A DNA stretch of 64,000 bases, taken from positions 20,529 through 84,528 of the forward strand of contig CAYGUA010000026.1 of assembly GCA_964353015.1 (NCBI GenBank), in the 5' to 3' direction. Made by a program: the position numbers and the translations under genes. Positions 7,992 through 18,700 of the stretch are shown piece by piece. The notes beneath the pieces were generated by a model. It saw only the letters and a program-made list of their open reading frames with translations, had not been told where the DNA came from and made no database searches. How positions within the stretch are numbered: the stretch's first letter is position 1; each line of letters opens with the position of its first letter. This DNA comes from JAMZMI01 sp964353015. GTDB lineage: Bacteria > Bacteroidota > Bacteroidia > Cytophagales > Cyclobacteriaceae.

Positions 7992-10397
7992 ATGCGTTCA
8001 GCGAAGACTAAAGATCAGGCTCTTTTAAAAACAAGTGAAATCCTCTCGGATTATTCCCTTGCTGTAGAAAGTCGCGAAATGAGTCTTATCGGCCGTAAAG
8101 AAGTCTTCATGGGTAAGGCCAAGTTCGGGATATTTGGTGATGGTAAGGAAATGGCACAAATCGCCATGGCACGAGCTTTTAAAAACGGAGATTTTAGATC
8201 AGGATATTACAGGGATCAAACTTTTATGATGGCAATTGGGCAGCTGACCGGAGAACAATTTTTTGCTCAACTCTATGCCCATACCAATGTAGAAAAAGAA
8301 CCTGCTTCTGCCGGCAGAATGATGAATGGCCATTTCGGCACAAGATCACTCAATGAGAAAGGTGATTGGAAAACGCTGACCGATATGAAGAATTCCAGTT
8401 CTGACGTATCCTGCACGGCGGCTCAGATTCCACGTTTAGTTGGCTTGGCTTATGCTTCAAAACTTTATCGTAATAATCAGGCATTGAATGATCTGAAAGA
8501 TTTTTCAATAAATGGAAATGAAGTCGCATTTGGCACAATTGGTAACGCTTCCACTTCAGAAGGTCATTTCTTTGAAGCCATCAATGCTGCTGGTGTGCTA
8601 CAAATTCCGATGCTTTTGTCTGTTTGGGACGATGGATATGGCATCTCGGTTCCCAATAAATATCACACTACCAAAGAAAGCATCTCAGAAGCGCTACAGG
8701 GTTTCAAGCGAACCTCTGAAAAAAGGGGAATTGAAATTTTCAAAGTAAAAGGATGGGATTACCCAGCTCTACTAGAAACATATAAATTGGCAGCTGCTTT
8801 GAGCAGAACTGAACATGTTCCTTGTTTGGTTCATGTCGAAGAAATGACACAACCTCAAGGGCATTCAACTTCTGGTTCGCACGAAAGATACAAGCCAAAA
8901 GAAAGACTCCTCTGGGAAAAAGAATTTGATTGTATCAAAAAAACCAGGGAATGGATTTTAACCAATGAACTAGCTACAGTGAATGAGTTAGAACTTTTGG
9001 AGAAAGAAGCCAAAACCAAAGCCAAAAAGGCACGAGAATCTGCTTGGAAAGCATATTCAGAAAGCATCAAACAAGATCTCAACGAAGCATTAGAGTTGTT
9101 ATCGCGTGTTGCATTGGTTTTTGAAAATAAAAGAGAACTTACAGTAATTAAAAACGAGCTAAAAAGTGTTCTCACACCAGCAAAGGCAGATATTATGCGT
9201 GCTACACGCAAAAGTCTTCGCCTGTTAAGAAATGAATCTGGTCCGGATAAGGAAAATCTCATCCAATGGATCAATAGGATTCAGGAAAAATATTCTGAAG
9301 AATACAATTCAATGCTCATCACAGAAGGTGAGCACAGTCCGTTAAATGTTTCGGAGGTAAAACCAGAATACAACGAAAACTCCAAATTAGTAGATGGGCG
9401 TGAAATCGTGCAAGCTTGCTTCGACTCGCTATTCGAACGTGACCCAAGGGTTTTTGCTATTGGTGAGGATGTAGGCAAAATTGGAGATGTAAATCAGGGT
9501 TTTGCAGGATTGCAGGAAAAATTTGGTGAAATCCGAATTACGGATACAGGAATACGAGAATCCACAATCATCGGACAGGGTATTGGAGCAGCTTTGCGTG
9601 GCTTAAGACCCATTACAGAAATCCAATATCTTGATTATTTGATTTACACCATCCAAACACTTTCTGATGATTTGGCATGCCTGCATTATAGAATGAAAGG
9701 AGGACAAGTTGCGCCATTAATCATTCGAACTAGAGGACATAGATTGGAAGGTGTTTGGCACAGTGGATCACCTATGAGCATGATCTTAGGTACCCTTCGT
9801 GGAGTACATTTGTTGGTGCCGAGGAATCTGACTCAGGCTGCCGGATTTTATAACACCATAATGAAGGGAAATGATCCCGCGTTGATCATCGAACCATTAA
9901 ATGCATATAGGCTCAAAGAAAAAATGCCTGAGAACATTGGTGAGATATGTGTTCCCCTTGGATCTCCGGATATTTTACGTCAAGGCGAAGATATTACGCT
10001 TGTGACTTACGGGTCTATGTGTAGAATAGTCATGGAAGCGGCACAGCAACTTAGTGAAGTTGGAATTTCTTGTGAGGTTATTGACGTACAGACACTCATG
10101 CCTTTTGATCTTCCCCGAACAATACTTGAATCACTAAAGAAGACAAATAGAATTGCATTCCTTGATGAAGACGTTCCGGGAGGAGCTTCTGCTTATATGA
10201 TGCAAAATGTATTGGAGAGAGATGGCGGATATCAATACCTCGATTCCAAGCCAATCACCATCACAAGTCAGGAGCATCGGCCAGCATACGGAACAGATGG
10301 GGACTATTTCTCAAAGCCAAATATTGAAGACGTATTTGAGAAGGTTTACTCAATATTCACCGAAGTGAACCCTGAACACTACAAAAAACTTTATTGA
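7992..10397 (+). CDS. fused alpha/beta E1 component of a 2-oxoacid dehydrogenase (branched-chain type)
   Basis: Thiamine-diphosphate decarboxylase of a 2-oxoacid dehydrogenase complex, 801 aa, with both subunits in one chain. Residues about 1-330 are the alpha part: the ThDP/Mg region runs through GTIGNASTSEGHFFEA and DDGYGIS. A charged helical linker (about 330-440) follows. Residues about 465-800 are the beta part: VDGREIVQACFDSL, FAIGEDVGKIGDVNQGFAGL and ITDTGIRESTIIGQGIGAAL. Fused E1 proteins of this kind are common in Bacteroidota and usually annotated as branched-chain 2-oxoisovalerate dehydrogenase, but pyruvate cannot be excluded. No E2 or E3 gene is in this neighbourhood. Confidence 0.92.
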   Translation: MRSAKTKDQALLKTSEILSDYSLAVESREMSLIGRKEVFMGKAKFGIFGDGKEMAQIAMARAFKNGDFRSGYYRDQTFMMAIGQLTGEQFFAQLYAHTNVEKEPASAGRMMNGHFGTRSLNEKGDWKTLTDMKNSSSDVSCTAAQIPRLVGLAYASKLYRNNQALNDLKDFSINGNEVAFGTIGNASTSEGHFFEAINAAGVLQIPMLLSVWDDGYGISVPNKYHTTKESISEALQGFKRTSEKRGIEIFKVKGWDYPALLETYKLAAALSRTEHVPCLVHVEEMTQPQGHSTSGSHERYKPKERLLWEKEFDCIKKTREWILTNELATVNELELLEKEAKTKAKKARESAWKAYSESIKQDLNEALELLSRVALVFENKRELTVIKNELKSVLTPAKADIMRATRKSLRLLRNESGPDKENLIQWINRIQEKYSEEYNSMLITEGEHSPLNVSEVKPEYNENSKLVDGREIVQACFDSLFERDPRVFAIGEDVGKIGDVNQGFAGLQEKFGEIRITDTGIRESTIIGQGIGAALRGLRPITEIQYLDYLIYTIQTLSDDLACLHYRMKGGQVAPLIIRTRGHRLEGVWHSGSPMSMILGTLRGVHLLVPRNLTQAAGFYNTIMKGNDPALIIEPLNAYRLKEKMPENIGEICVPLGSPDILRQGEDITLVTYGSMCRIVMEAAQQLSEVGISCEVIDVQTLMPFDLPRTILESLKKTNRIAFLDEDVPGGASAYMMQNVLERDGGYQYLDSKPITITSQEHRPAYGTDGDYFSKPNIEDVFEKVYSIFTEVNPEHYKKLY

Positions 10398-10399
10398 TT

Positions 10400-11149
10400 T
10401 TATTTAGCAATATCTCCTAACAAAAAATCTGGAGTATCCACAATATTGCTTTGATTTAGTTGCCTATCGTAAATGTAAAATTGCAACTTAAAGGTATCTG
10501 ATGCCAAAAAAGGAACAATTCCATTTGAGAGGTAAGTATAGGTGATGTTGCCCACCGTAGGTTCTCCAAATTTATCGTAATCAAATATGGGGATTCTCAA
10601 ATTTTCAACAACTTCATTACAATCAGTGATACCAAATTCCTGAGCTATGCTGGTTTCATAATATGAGCCATTTCTCTTTTTGAAAAATTTCAAATACATA
10701 TTACTATGGTATTCATTTCTGAACACGTAAAAGGTATCTGGTAAATCCTTTTCAAAATAATAATCATAACAGTTAAAAGCTGGTCGGTTATCCGTTTCAC
10801 TAAACAAATATCCATATCCACGCTCATCAACAGCATAAAAAGGAGGTTTAGATACAGTATCAGAAAGAGTTACATTTTCATAATTCGCAATGGCACTATC
10901 ATAATAAATAATGTAGAAAAATGGATGATAGGGACTATAAGTCTCATCATCTTGCAAACCTATGTCACCATCTCCATCTTCAAAATCAAAAGTAAGTTTT
11001 AGAGAATCAGCACCATTGTCGACATCTACGAATTCAAGTCTTTTAAATTTGATTTTTGGAATTTCAGATATTTCATCAGGCTCAAGACAGCTTGTCATAA
11101 GTGCCAATGAAATTAGAAATACTGATATTTGCGAAGTGAATTTTTTCAT
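10400..11149 (-). CDS. hypothetical lipoprotein
   Basis: Secreted lipoprotein of 249 aa, not recognised beyond that. The ATG at 11149 gives MKKFTSQISVFLISLALMTSC: positive start, hydrophobic core, lipobox ending in Cys. An upstream in-frame start would only add a non-signal extension. The mature part has an acidic stretch DFEDGDGDIGLQDDE, also seen in other surface lipoproteins of this phylum, and is rich in aromatic residues and beta-prone segments. It ends 2 bases from the convergent E1 gene and starts 50 bases from the divergent LuxE-like gene. Confidence 0.82.
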   Translation of the reverse strand: MKKFTSQISVFLISLALMTSCLEPDEISEIPKIKFKRLEFVDVDNGADSLKLTFDFEDGDGDIGLQDDETYSPYHPFFYIIYYDSAIANYENVTLSDTVSKPPFYAVDERGYGYLFSETDNRPAFNCYDYYFEKDLPDTFYVFRNEYHSNMYLKFFKKRNGSYYETSIAQEFGITDCNEVVENLRIPIFDYDKFGEPTVGNITYTYLSNGIVPFLASDTFKLQFYIYDRQLNQSNIVDTPDFLLGDIAK

Positions 11150-11199
11150 TTTACCTATTACAAAAGTATTACTCTTTTCCCTTATCTGGGTATATAACA

Positions 11200-12177
11200 A
11201 TGTTGGACATTAAAAATTTCAAAAAATTACTTTTTTCACTCAATCCATCGGATTTTGATCAGCAGTGTCTTGAAGTTTTTGAATATCAATGGTCATTCAA
11301 TGAGCTATACCAAAATTTTTGCTCTCGGTTGGGAAGGACACCTGCAAATGTCAAAAAGTTGTCAGATATACCTTTTCTTCCTATTGGTTTTTTCAAATCA
11401 TACGTCATCAAAACTGGATTTTGGAGTGAAGAGAAAATATATCAGAGCAGTGGCACAACAATTGGCACGAGAAGCAAGCATTATGTCAGATCTAACAATG
11501 ACTATCTTGATTTGGCAAAAAAATCATTTGAAGATATTTATGGGCCCTTAGAAGATTATCAACTTTATGCTCTTTTACCATCCTATTTGGAACAGGGAGA
11601 CTCTTCATTGATCAGTATGGTTGATCATTTCATGAAATACACGAAACCAGCCAGTAGCTATTTTTTAAAGAATCATGAAGATTTATTTAAAGCATTGAAT
11701 GCACTTCCTGATGAAAAAATCTGTCTTTTCGGGGTAACATATGCGTTACTAGATTTTGCTGACAAGTATGACATAAACTTGAAAAATGTGATGGTGATGG
11801 AAACTGGCGGCATGAAAGGAAGACGAAATGAAATCATAAGAGCAGATTTACATGAATATCTCCTTAAAAAATTAAAACCAGCAAGTATTCACTCTGAATA
11901 TGGAATGACTGAATTGACATCACAGGCGTATTCCAACGGGGAGCTATTTACTTTCCCTACTTGGGCCCAAGTCATGATAAGAGATATAAATGATCCATTT
12001 TCGTATTTAAACGTGGGTGAAACAGGCGGCATCAATATAATTGACCTTGGAAATATTCATTCTTGCGCATTTATTGAAACCATGGATCTAGGTAAAAAGC
12101 ATCAAAATGAACAATTTGAAGTATTAGGAAGATATGATAATTCAGACATCAGAGGCTGTAACCTGATGGTATCCTAG
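11200..12177 (+). CDS. LuxE/PaaK-like acyl-protein synthetase family protein
   Basis: Member of the adenylate-forming family related to LuxE acyl-protein synthetase, 325 aa. IYQSSGTTIGTRSKHYV (about 85-100) is the phosphate-binding Ser/Thr/Gly motif, VMVMETGGMKGRR and SEYGMTELTSQAYS are the later nucleotide-site motifs, and the short C-terminal lid ends in LGRYDNSDIRGC. Bacteroidota carry lone copies of this protein without lux genes, and none of luxA, luxB, luxC or luxD is here. The likely activity is activation of a carboxylic acid with ATP; the acceptor is unknown. Confidence 0.85.
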   Translation: MLDIKNFKKLLFSLNPSDFDQQCLEVFEYQWSFNELYQNFCSRLGRTPANVKKLSDIPFLPIGFFKSYVIKTGFWSEEKIYQSSGTTIGTRSKHYVRSNNDYLDLAKKSFEDIYGPLEDYQLYALLPSYLEQGDSSLISMVDHFMKYTKPASSYFLKNHEDLFKALNALPDEKICLFGVTYALLDFADKYDINLKNVMVMETGGMKGRRNEIIRADLHEYLLKKLKPASIHSEYGMTELTSQAYSNGELFTFPTWAQVMIRDINDPFSYLNVGETGGINIIDLGNIHSCAFIETMDLGKKHQNEQFEVLGRYDNSDIRGCNLMVS

Positions 12178-12285
12178 CAATAATTTGGAATTTTAACGGC
12201 CTTTTTTTTGTATAGATAGAAAACAAATCATATTTTTGAGAGAGGTAATAGGTAAGAATATAGTCTTATCATAAACACACCGCAC

Positions 12286-12411
12286 ATGAAACTAAAAATA
12301 ATAATCGTTGCTTTGGTAGTTGTTGGGCTTTCAGCTTGTACTCAAAAAACTTGTCCAACATACGCGAAATCTGACGTAAATAGCCCTACAAATACGATAG
12401 AGAAGGTTTAA
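12286..12411 (+). CDS. 41-aa small lipoprotein
   Basis: Short gene with a clear signal: MKLKIIIVALVVVGLSAC, with GLSAC as lipobox, followed by TQKTCPTYAK and a short polar tail ending in stop at 12409-12411. The SAC-TQKTCPTYA arrangement resembles tiny lipoproteins seen widely in Bacteroidota genomes. The mature peptide is only about 24 aa and contains one further Cys. Function is unknown. Confidence 0.7.
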   Translation: MKLKIIIVALVVVGLSACTQKTCPTYAKSDVNSPTNTIEKV

Positions 12412-12419
12412 CTACCTTT

Positions 12420-13577
12420 TTATATCTCCACATACTTCTCAACATCCTGCACTGAAATCTCATTTTCAGACATGATTACGAGTCTTTCCACGATATTTCT
12501 AAGCTCTCTTATATTTCCTGACCATTTGTAGGAAGAGAGTTGTTTTATTGCATCCTTACCTATTTTCTTCTTAGCTGTACCGTATTCTCCTGCTATTTGA
12601 TTAAGAAAATGATCTACCAACATAGGTATGTCGCTAGATCTATCCCTAAGAGATGGCACGTGAATAATCATCACACTCAGTCTGTGATAAAGATCTTCCC
12701 TGAAGGTACCTTTCTCGATTTCACTCTTTAAATCTTTATTAGTTGCTGCAAGCACTCTTACATCAACTTTTATTGATTTCTCTCCACCAACTCTAGTAAT
12801 GTTGTGCTCTTGTAGTGCCCGCAACACTTTTGCTTGCGCGGACAAACTCATATCCCCAATCTCATCCAAAAAAAGTGTACCTCCAGAAGCTTGCTCAAAT
12901 TTTCCGAGTCGTTGTTTATGTGCAGAGGTGAATGAGCCCTTCTCATGTCCGAAAAGTTCACTTTCGATTAATTCCGAAGGAATTGCAGCGCAGTTGACTT
13001 CAACAAGCTCTGAGCCACTTCTGTTGCTTTTCTCATGAAGCCATCTAGCTACCAATTCCTTGCCTGTCCCATTTTCTCCAGTAATCAATACTCTGGCATC
13101 AGTTGGAGCCACCTTCTCAATAGTAGATTTGATATCAAGTATAGCTGCAGATTCTCCGATGATGTCATAAGCCTTATTAACCTTCTTCTTAAGCCTTTTT
13201 GTTTCAGTTTGAAGATTACTCTTATCGAGAGCATTTTTCACTGTGAGAAGCAACCGATTGAGGTCTGGTGGCTTTTGAATAAAATCATAGGCACCTTTTT
13301 TCGTGGCATCTACAGCCGTTTCAATCGTTCCATGAGCTGAAATCATGATAAACTGTGCCTCAATCTCTTTTTCTAAAGACTTTTCAAGCAACTCAATACC
13401 ATCTAGCTTCGGCATTTGAATATCACAAAGAACCACATCGATCCCACCTTTAAGCAAAATCTCTAAAGCTGCCTCGCCATCGCCAGCCTCACTGATTCGG
13501 TATTTTTCGTATTCTAAAATCTCCTTTAGAGTTTCCCGAATACTTTTTTCGTCATCTACAATTAGAATATGTGCCAT
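12420..13577 (-). CDS. NtrC-type response regulator lacking a C-terminal HTH
   Basis: Receiver plus AAA+ sigma-54 activator protein of 385 aa. The ATG at 13577 gives MAHILIVDDEKSIRETL; Asp52 in VVLCDIQMP is the phosphorylation site. The AAA+ part has Walker A GENGTGKE (167-174), Walker B TLFLDEI (234-240) and the arginine-finger region REDLYHRL. The sigma-54 contact loop, normally GAFTGA, reads GSFTSA (214-219). The protein ends at VEKYVEI right after the helical AAA+ lid (GNIRELRNIVERLVI), with no Fis-type DNA-binding domain. Such short forms are known in this phylum. No histidine kinase gene is adjacent. rnpB follows on the same strand upstream. Confidence 0.93.
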   Translation of the reverse strand: MAHILIVDDEKSIRETLKEILEYEKYRISEAGDGEAALEILLKGGIDVVLCDIQMPKLDGIELLEKSLEKEIEAQFIMISAHGTIETAVDATKKGAYDFIQKPPDLNRLLLTVKNALDKSNLQTETKRLKKKVNKAYDIIGESAAILDIKSTIEKVAPTDARVLITGENGTGKELVARWLHEKSNRSGSELVEVNCAAIPSELIESELFGHEKGSFTSAHKQRLGKFEQASGGTLFLDEIGDMSLSAQAKVLRALQEHNITRVGGEKSIKVDVRVLAATNKDLKSEIEKGTFREDLYHRLSVMIIHVPSLRDRSSDIPMLVDHFLNQIAGEYGTAKKKIGKDAIKQLSSYKWSGNIRELRNIVERLVIMSENEISVQDVEKYVEI

Positions 13578-13597
13578 TGGATTTAAAAAAGAAAAAA

Positions 13598-13956
13598 ACA
13601 AGCCTATAAGCCGGGTTCTGTTTCACCGAAGTGAATCCTATCATTTATCTGGGACAACCATCACTGGTTGCCTCTATCAACCCACCCATTCTGTAATACG
13701 GACGAGCAGTCCTGTACAGAACCTATTTGGTCTTTCAGCGCGTAAGGTTTACCTAGACGCCTGATATCACTACCAGACCGGTGGGCTCTTACCCCACCTT
13801 TTCACCCTTACCATACCGAAGCATGGCGGTATATCTCTGTGGCACTGTCTCCCCCATAAGAATCTTATAAAGACTTCCCGTTAGGAAGTACGCTGCTCTA
13901 TGCTGCCCGGACTTTCCTCCGTGAAAAATATGCACGGCGATAGGACGGCTTGTTTT
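13598..13956 (-). ncRNA. rnpB: RNase P RNA, bacterial type A
   Basis: Catalytic RNA that trims tRNA 5' ends. Read on the minus strand, the 5' helix begins ACAAGCC at 13956-13947 region and closes with GGCTTGT at 13604-13598, forming P1. The universal GGAGGAAAGTCCGGGC core is at about 13925-13909 and the ACAGAACCCGGCTTATAGGC 3' core at about 13622-13603. The GGAGACAGTGCCACAGAGA element is near 13850. A run of T follows on the minus strand (13597-13583), probably the terminator. Ends are accurate to a few bases. Confidence 0.96.
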
Positions 13957-13970
13957 GTAAAACTATTAAT

Positions 13971-14369
13971 TTAAAAATTATCCTTTCCGGTAATTTTGAA
14001 CTCCCAATCATCAGAAGTATTTGCTACCTCCAGAATCATTTCCTTCATGATAGCCTCACTGACACTATCATAAAAAAATGAAGCTTCTGCTTTGAGCAAA
14101 TCATCATCAACAATAAAGCGAGTGTGCACAAACTCAGCACTTCCTTCCAAAACTGACTGATAGTCAATTGTCTCAGTGACATAACAAATCTTAGAAGTGA
14201 TCTTTACAACCTCTTTGTTGAATTTCGGATGATCAATTATTCGTGCAATAACCGTTTGAAATCGGTCGTCTTTTAATGGCACAATAAATACAGAATGCTT
14301 TGGATCGTATTCAGTAAATTGTGCGTTGATCTCATTTGCCAATTTTTGGCTTAGTTGTGAAAAGTCCAT
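13971..14369 (-). CDS. hypothetical protein
   Basis: Protein of 132 aa without signal peptide or membrane segment; I do not recognise the family. It is mixed alpha/beta in character, with hydrophobic strands such as HSVFIVPLKDD and KITSKICYVTETIDY, and starts with a helical MDFSQLSQKLANEINAQF. It lies between the photolyase gene and rnpB, all on the minus strand, with 36 bases to the photolyase gene. The ATG at 14369 is the only good start. Confidence 0.65.
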   Translation of the reverse strand: MDFSQLSQKLANEINAQFTEYDPKHSVFIVPLKDDRFQTVIARIIDHPKFNKEVVKITSKICYVTETIDYQSVLEGSAEFVHTRFIVDDDLLKAEASFFYDSVSEAIMKEMILEVANTSDDWEFKITGKDNF

Positions 14370-14405
14370 TTTTGTAAGTTATTCGGGAAAAATACTAAAA
14401 AAAAA

Positions 14406-15704
14406 TCAGCTGACAGCCTCTTTATAGGTATTTATAGCTCGAACTCTTGCCTCTTTGTGAGACACGATAGCCATAGGGTAATCTAGAGTATCAATTTCCG
14501 GCACCCAATGACGGATATAGGTCATCTTTGGATCAAATTTTTCCTGCTGGTTATATGGATTAAAAACCCTAAAATAAGGTTGCGCGTCTGTGCCAGTGCC
14601 TGCAGCCCATTGCCAACCTCCATTGTTACTTGCGAGTTCAAAATCAAGCAATTTACTCGCAAAATAAGCCTCTCCCCATCGCCAATCAATCAATAGATGT
14701 TTAGTTAGAAAACTAGCTGTAATCATCCTTACCCTATTATGCATAAACCCAGTAGCGTTGAGTTCTCTCATTCCAGCATCTACTATTGGATAGCCTGTTT
14801 TTCCTTCGCACCATTTTTGAAAATGCTCTTCATCATTGATCCATGGAATCTTATCATACTGCGGTTTGAATGCATTCTTAACTACATGAGGGAAATGAGA
14901 TAGAATCATCATATAAAATTCTCTCCAGATCAATTCGCTTAGCCAAGTGTCTGATGAATTTACCGCCACTGCAACAGCCTCCCTGATACTAACCGTGCCA
15001 AATCTAAAATGAATCCCTAATCTACTGGTGCCTTTTATAGCTGGAAAATCTCGGTCTTGATTATAGTTTGTAATTATTTTTTTATCAAAAGATGCCTCTG
15101 GTAATGGAATCGAAGTTCTTTTAAAACCTATAAAATCTAAACTCAATATTTCAGGGTAATTGGTTTTGTGAATTTTATCAAGATGATTTTCTGATGGAAA
15201 ATTTTGAAGCTTGTTAAGTTTTAGTTTCTCCAGCCAGCGCCGCTTGTATGGCGTAAAAACTTTGTATGGAGCCTGCTGGTCATTAAGAATCTCGGATTTC
15301 TCAAAAATCACATTATCCTTGAATGAGTAAAAGCCAATATTTAAGTCTTTTAGTAAAGATTCAACCGCATTATCTCGCTCTAAAGCATAAGGTTCATAAT
15401 CCCTATTGGTAAATACACTGTTGATTTGAAATTGCTCCGTAACTTTTTTGAAGACATTGATTGGCTGATCGAAAAAGCTATAAATCCCACCACCGAACTC
15501 ATGAAGCTTATCATTTAAATGAGTCAGTTGATTGTGGATAAAAGTTATTCTGGCATCCTGTGGATCTTCAAGTCGATCCAAAATATTTTTATCAAAAATA
15601 AATATCGGCAACACAGGTAATCCATCGGTCAATGAATAATACAACGCTGAATTATCCTCAAGCCTTAAATCTCTTCTAAACCAGAAAACATTAATTTTTT
15701 GCAT
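14406..15704 (-). CDS. phrB: deoxyribodipyrimidine photolyase / cryptochrome family
   Basis: FAD-containing light-driven DNA repair protein of 432 aa. The N-terminal antenna domain begins INVFWFRRDLRLEDNSAL. The FAD domain has LIWREFYMMILSHFPH, GYPIVDAGMRELNATGFMHN, RVRMITASFLTKHLLIDWRWG, and NNGGWQWAAGTGTDAQPYFR, where the Trp residues and the Asp of the flavin site are in place. The ATG at 15704 is chosen over a TTG two codons upstream. Class I CPD photolyase fits best, though closely related cryptochromes cannot be excluded from sequence alone. Confidence 0.93.
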   Translation of the reverse strand: MQKINVFWFRRDLRLEDNSALYYSLTDGLPVLPIFIFDKNILDRLEDPQDARITFIHNQLTHLNDKLHEFGGGIYSFFDQPINVFKKVTEQFQINSVFTNRDYEPYALERDNAVESLLKDLNIGFYSFKDNVIFEKSEILNDQQAPYKVFTPYKRRWLEKLKLNKLQNFPSENHLDKIHKTNYPEILSLDFIGFKRTSIPLPEASFDKKIITNYNQDRDFPAIKGTSRLGIHFRFGTVSIREAVAVAVNSSDTWLSELIWREFYMMILSHFPHVVKNAFKPQYDKIPWINDEEHFQKWCEGKTGYPIVDAGMRELNATGFMHNRVRMITASFLTKHLLIDWRWGEAYFASKLLDFELASNNGGWQWAAGTGTDAQPYFRVFNPYNQQEKFDPKMTYIRHWVPEIDTLDYPMAIVSHKEARVRAINTYKEAVS

Positions 15705-15749
15705 ATTCAAGAAACCTAGAAATCTATCTTATGTTCATTTTAAAATATA

Positions 15750-18700
15750 TTAATTGACCGGGTTATTAGCAGCTGCATTTTCACGATCTCTTATAGCTTT
15801 CTCACGGGCTTTTGGCACTAACTCTTTAAAATCATCAAAAGATTTGATCAACTGAAGACTCACACCTGTTTCTCTTTGTTGAGTTCCGGCTACCTGATCA
15901 GCCTGGCTAAAGGCCTTGATACGCAATCTCCCATCCGAAGTGAGTAAATATCTAACGGTCCAGTCACCAATAAATGATGAACCATCCTCAGGGTTGGTTG
16001 TTGTTTGATTGAAGCCACCACCACCAGAAACTTGCAATCTCCCATCCAGAAATGTATATGATAAACGAAGCTGCAAAGTATTAAAAGCATTTTGATCCAG
16101 ACCAGCCAAATCCAAATCAACTTCAAGGTTTTCATTGAACTGACTTGCGTAATAGGATAATTGGTTGGTTAAAAACTCACTGATACTTGAGAAATCACCC
16201 GATCCCATGGCAATACCACCAGTTGGTGAAAATTTCCTAAGCATTAGCAAACTAAATACCTGCCGTTTTAAATCTTGCTCATCATCATTGATCCTTTTGA
16301 TATCTGCCAAATCATCCTGTGAGGCTAGTGATTGGGTGTCTTCTATTTGTATTTGAAATCCGATATTGGGAGAAAGCATTTCGCCAGACAATGATAATAT
16401 TACTAAAATCGGGATTCTGGTAGGGGCTCCATCAATGGTAGTTTGTCTGTAATCAGAAAGTGATGCCAATTGTCTATAAACTGCGTTCAACTTCAGAACT
16501 CCTTTGTATGGATCACCATACCAGGTAATTGTGCCGCCAGGCTGAATAGTAAATTCTTTACTCATAACAGTTCTTCCCATTATGCTAGAAGTGAAATTAT
16601 AGGCTCCCTCAGTGATGGCCACTTCTCCAAATAATTCGAATTCACCATTCGTATCTAACACCAAATTTAAATTGCCGGCTGCCGACCCTCTGATAATATC
16701 TCCAGCTCTTAAATCAAAAATCAATTCGATATAGGCATCAGATGTGAGTTCCATGTCAAAATTGAGACGAACTCCTGTGATTGCATTTTTAACCACTTCA
16801 TCAATATTGAAGGCACGTGTAGTATCACTAAGATCAACAAAAGAAATGTAATCTTTCTGCTCCACTGTATTGTCATCCTGAAGAGGTATGTAAATTTTGG
16901 TTCCCTTTTCTGACTTTACATTTGCATTAACAATTAAATCGTCTGTAGATCCAAGAATATCAATAGATCCTGAAGCATTAGCCGTCCCATAATAAAGCTC
17001 TTCACTGGAGGCCGTTGTATTTAAAAATTGAAATTTTTTTGTTGAAATATTGATTTCGGGCCTGATATTTCGGAAACTCTCATGATAAATCTTACCACTA
17101 ACTGAAGCAGAATTAAGATCACGATCTGTCAATGAAAAATTTTTGAACCCAATAGCTTCGTTATCAAATGCCACATCACCCTCAAACAAATATGTAACCC
17201 CCAGATAATCATATTTCAAGCGACCATCAGTTAACGTGCTCATTCCATTCAGAATTGGATAGGTGAGATTTCCAGAAATCAGAATTTGACCATTAGCAAA
17301 TCCTTCTAGATTTGATACCATTCCCTCAAACAAAGGTGCAAGTAATCTTAAATCTGCTTTGTCGAAATTTAGTTCTAAATCAAGTTGATTTTCATCAATA
17401 TTTGGAGAATAATAACCGCTCAAATCAATGGTATTAATTGATTCTCTTACGATATCAAAATTTACGATTAACCTTTGATTGGCATTTTCCCAAGCAGTAG
17501 TTCCGTCCAAATCTCCAACCAAAAACCCATCAACATAAAGATCTGAAACCTTCATGTCACTCAAAAAATGATAGCTTGAATTAATATCTTCCTTGTCGGC
17601 ATCAAAATTACCGTTTAGAATTCCGCCGATTTTCACTGGGGCTATTGTGTTAAGATTACCAAGCTCGAAATTTTCGAAATTCATTTGTAAATGCGTCTGT
17701 ACTGAATCAGCATAATTTCCGCTTATTAATATTCGCTGGTTATCATGTGTAAAATCAAGGCTTTGCACCAACAATTGTTCACCATCATAAATCATAGCAT
17801 TCTCCTTATTAAAGAACCATCGATCACCCAGGATCTTGATATTCGATGGGAGAAATTTGAAAACCAATTTATGATCGAAAAATTCCAATTCGGAATTTAT
17901 CGAAGCTTGGGAGTTGGTTTCAGGTTGATCCACATTGAAATTTGCACTTAATTTTTTATCCTGCCAGATTGCCTCCAAATTGAGATTTGAACTCGAAGGA
18001 ATTTTTGGCCAATCCTGTTTCTCAGAATAAAGGTTAGCAATTGCCATTATTCCAAGGGAATCCAAATCCTTTATAATGTTGATGTCAAAAGCATTATTTG
18101 AAAATGCAAGTCCATGATAATTCAATGAATCTACTGAAGCAAAAACTGATAGCATGGCATTCTTTCGCTGATAATAAGTTCCTTCAATCAATCCATCTTC
18201 GGAAATAAAAATCTCTTCATTCATAAAGTCAAAATACCTAGATACATCACCGTAATTGATCTCAAAATCTAGCTGATATGGATCAAAATCATTTTGTGCA
18301 AAAATTAAACTGTCGCTATTATCCACCTGAAAATAACCAGCAAGCTCATTTGCTATAATTTTCATATCCCGAATAACCTGACTGTAATAGAAATTACCTT
18401 CAATTTTGCCAGAGACATCTGGAACCTCAAAAAGTATAGTCCGTCTGGTTCCTATGTTTTCTGTTGAAAATTGAATTGTATCGACACGCAGATTTCGGTT
18501 TCTATAAGACAGATTAAGGTTGGAAATATTTGCATGTGAATTAAGACTATCAATGTTTAAACCCAATAAATCAAAATTTATATTTGTGTTTAGCACAAGA
18601 GATTCATCCATTAGACCGAGTGCCTGAAAATCAATTTTATCTATTTCAGCTTGTATCTTGAGTTTCTCGGGAACAGCCTTAAAATCGAGACTTCCAAGAG

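Noticed and set aside
11200..12177. LuxE-like gene as part of a bioluminescence operon
   Set aside because: None of luxA, luxB, luxC or luxD is nearby, and lone LuxE-like genes are common in this phylum.
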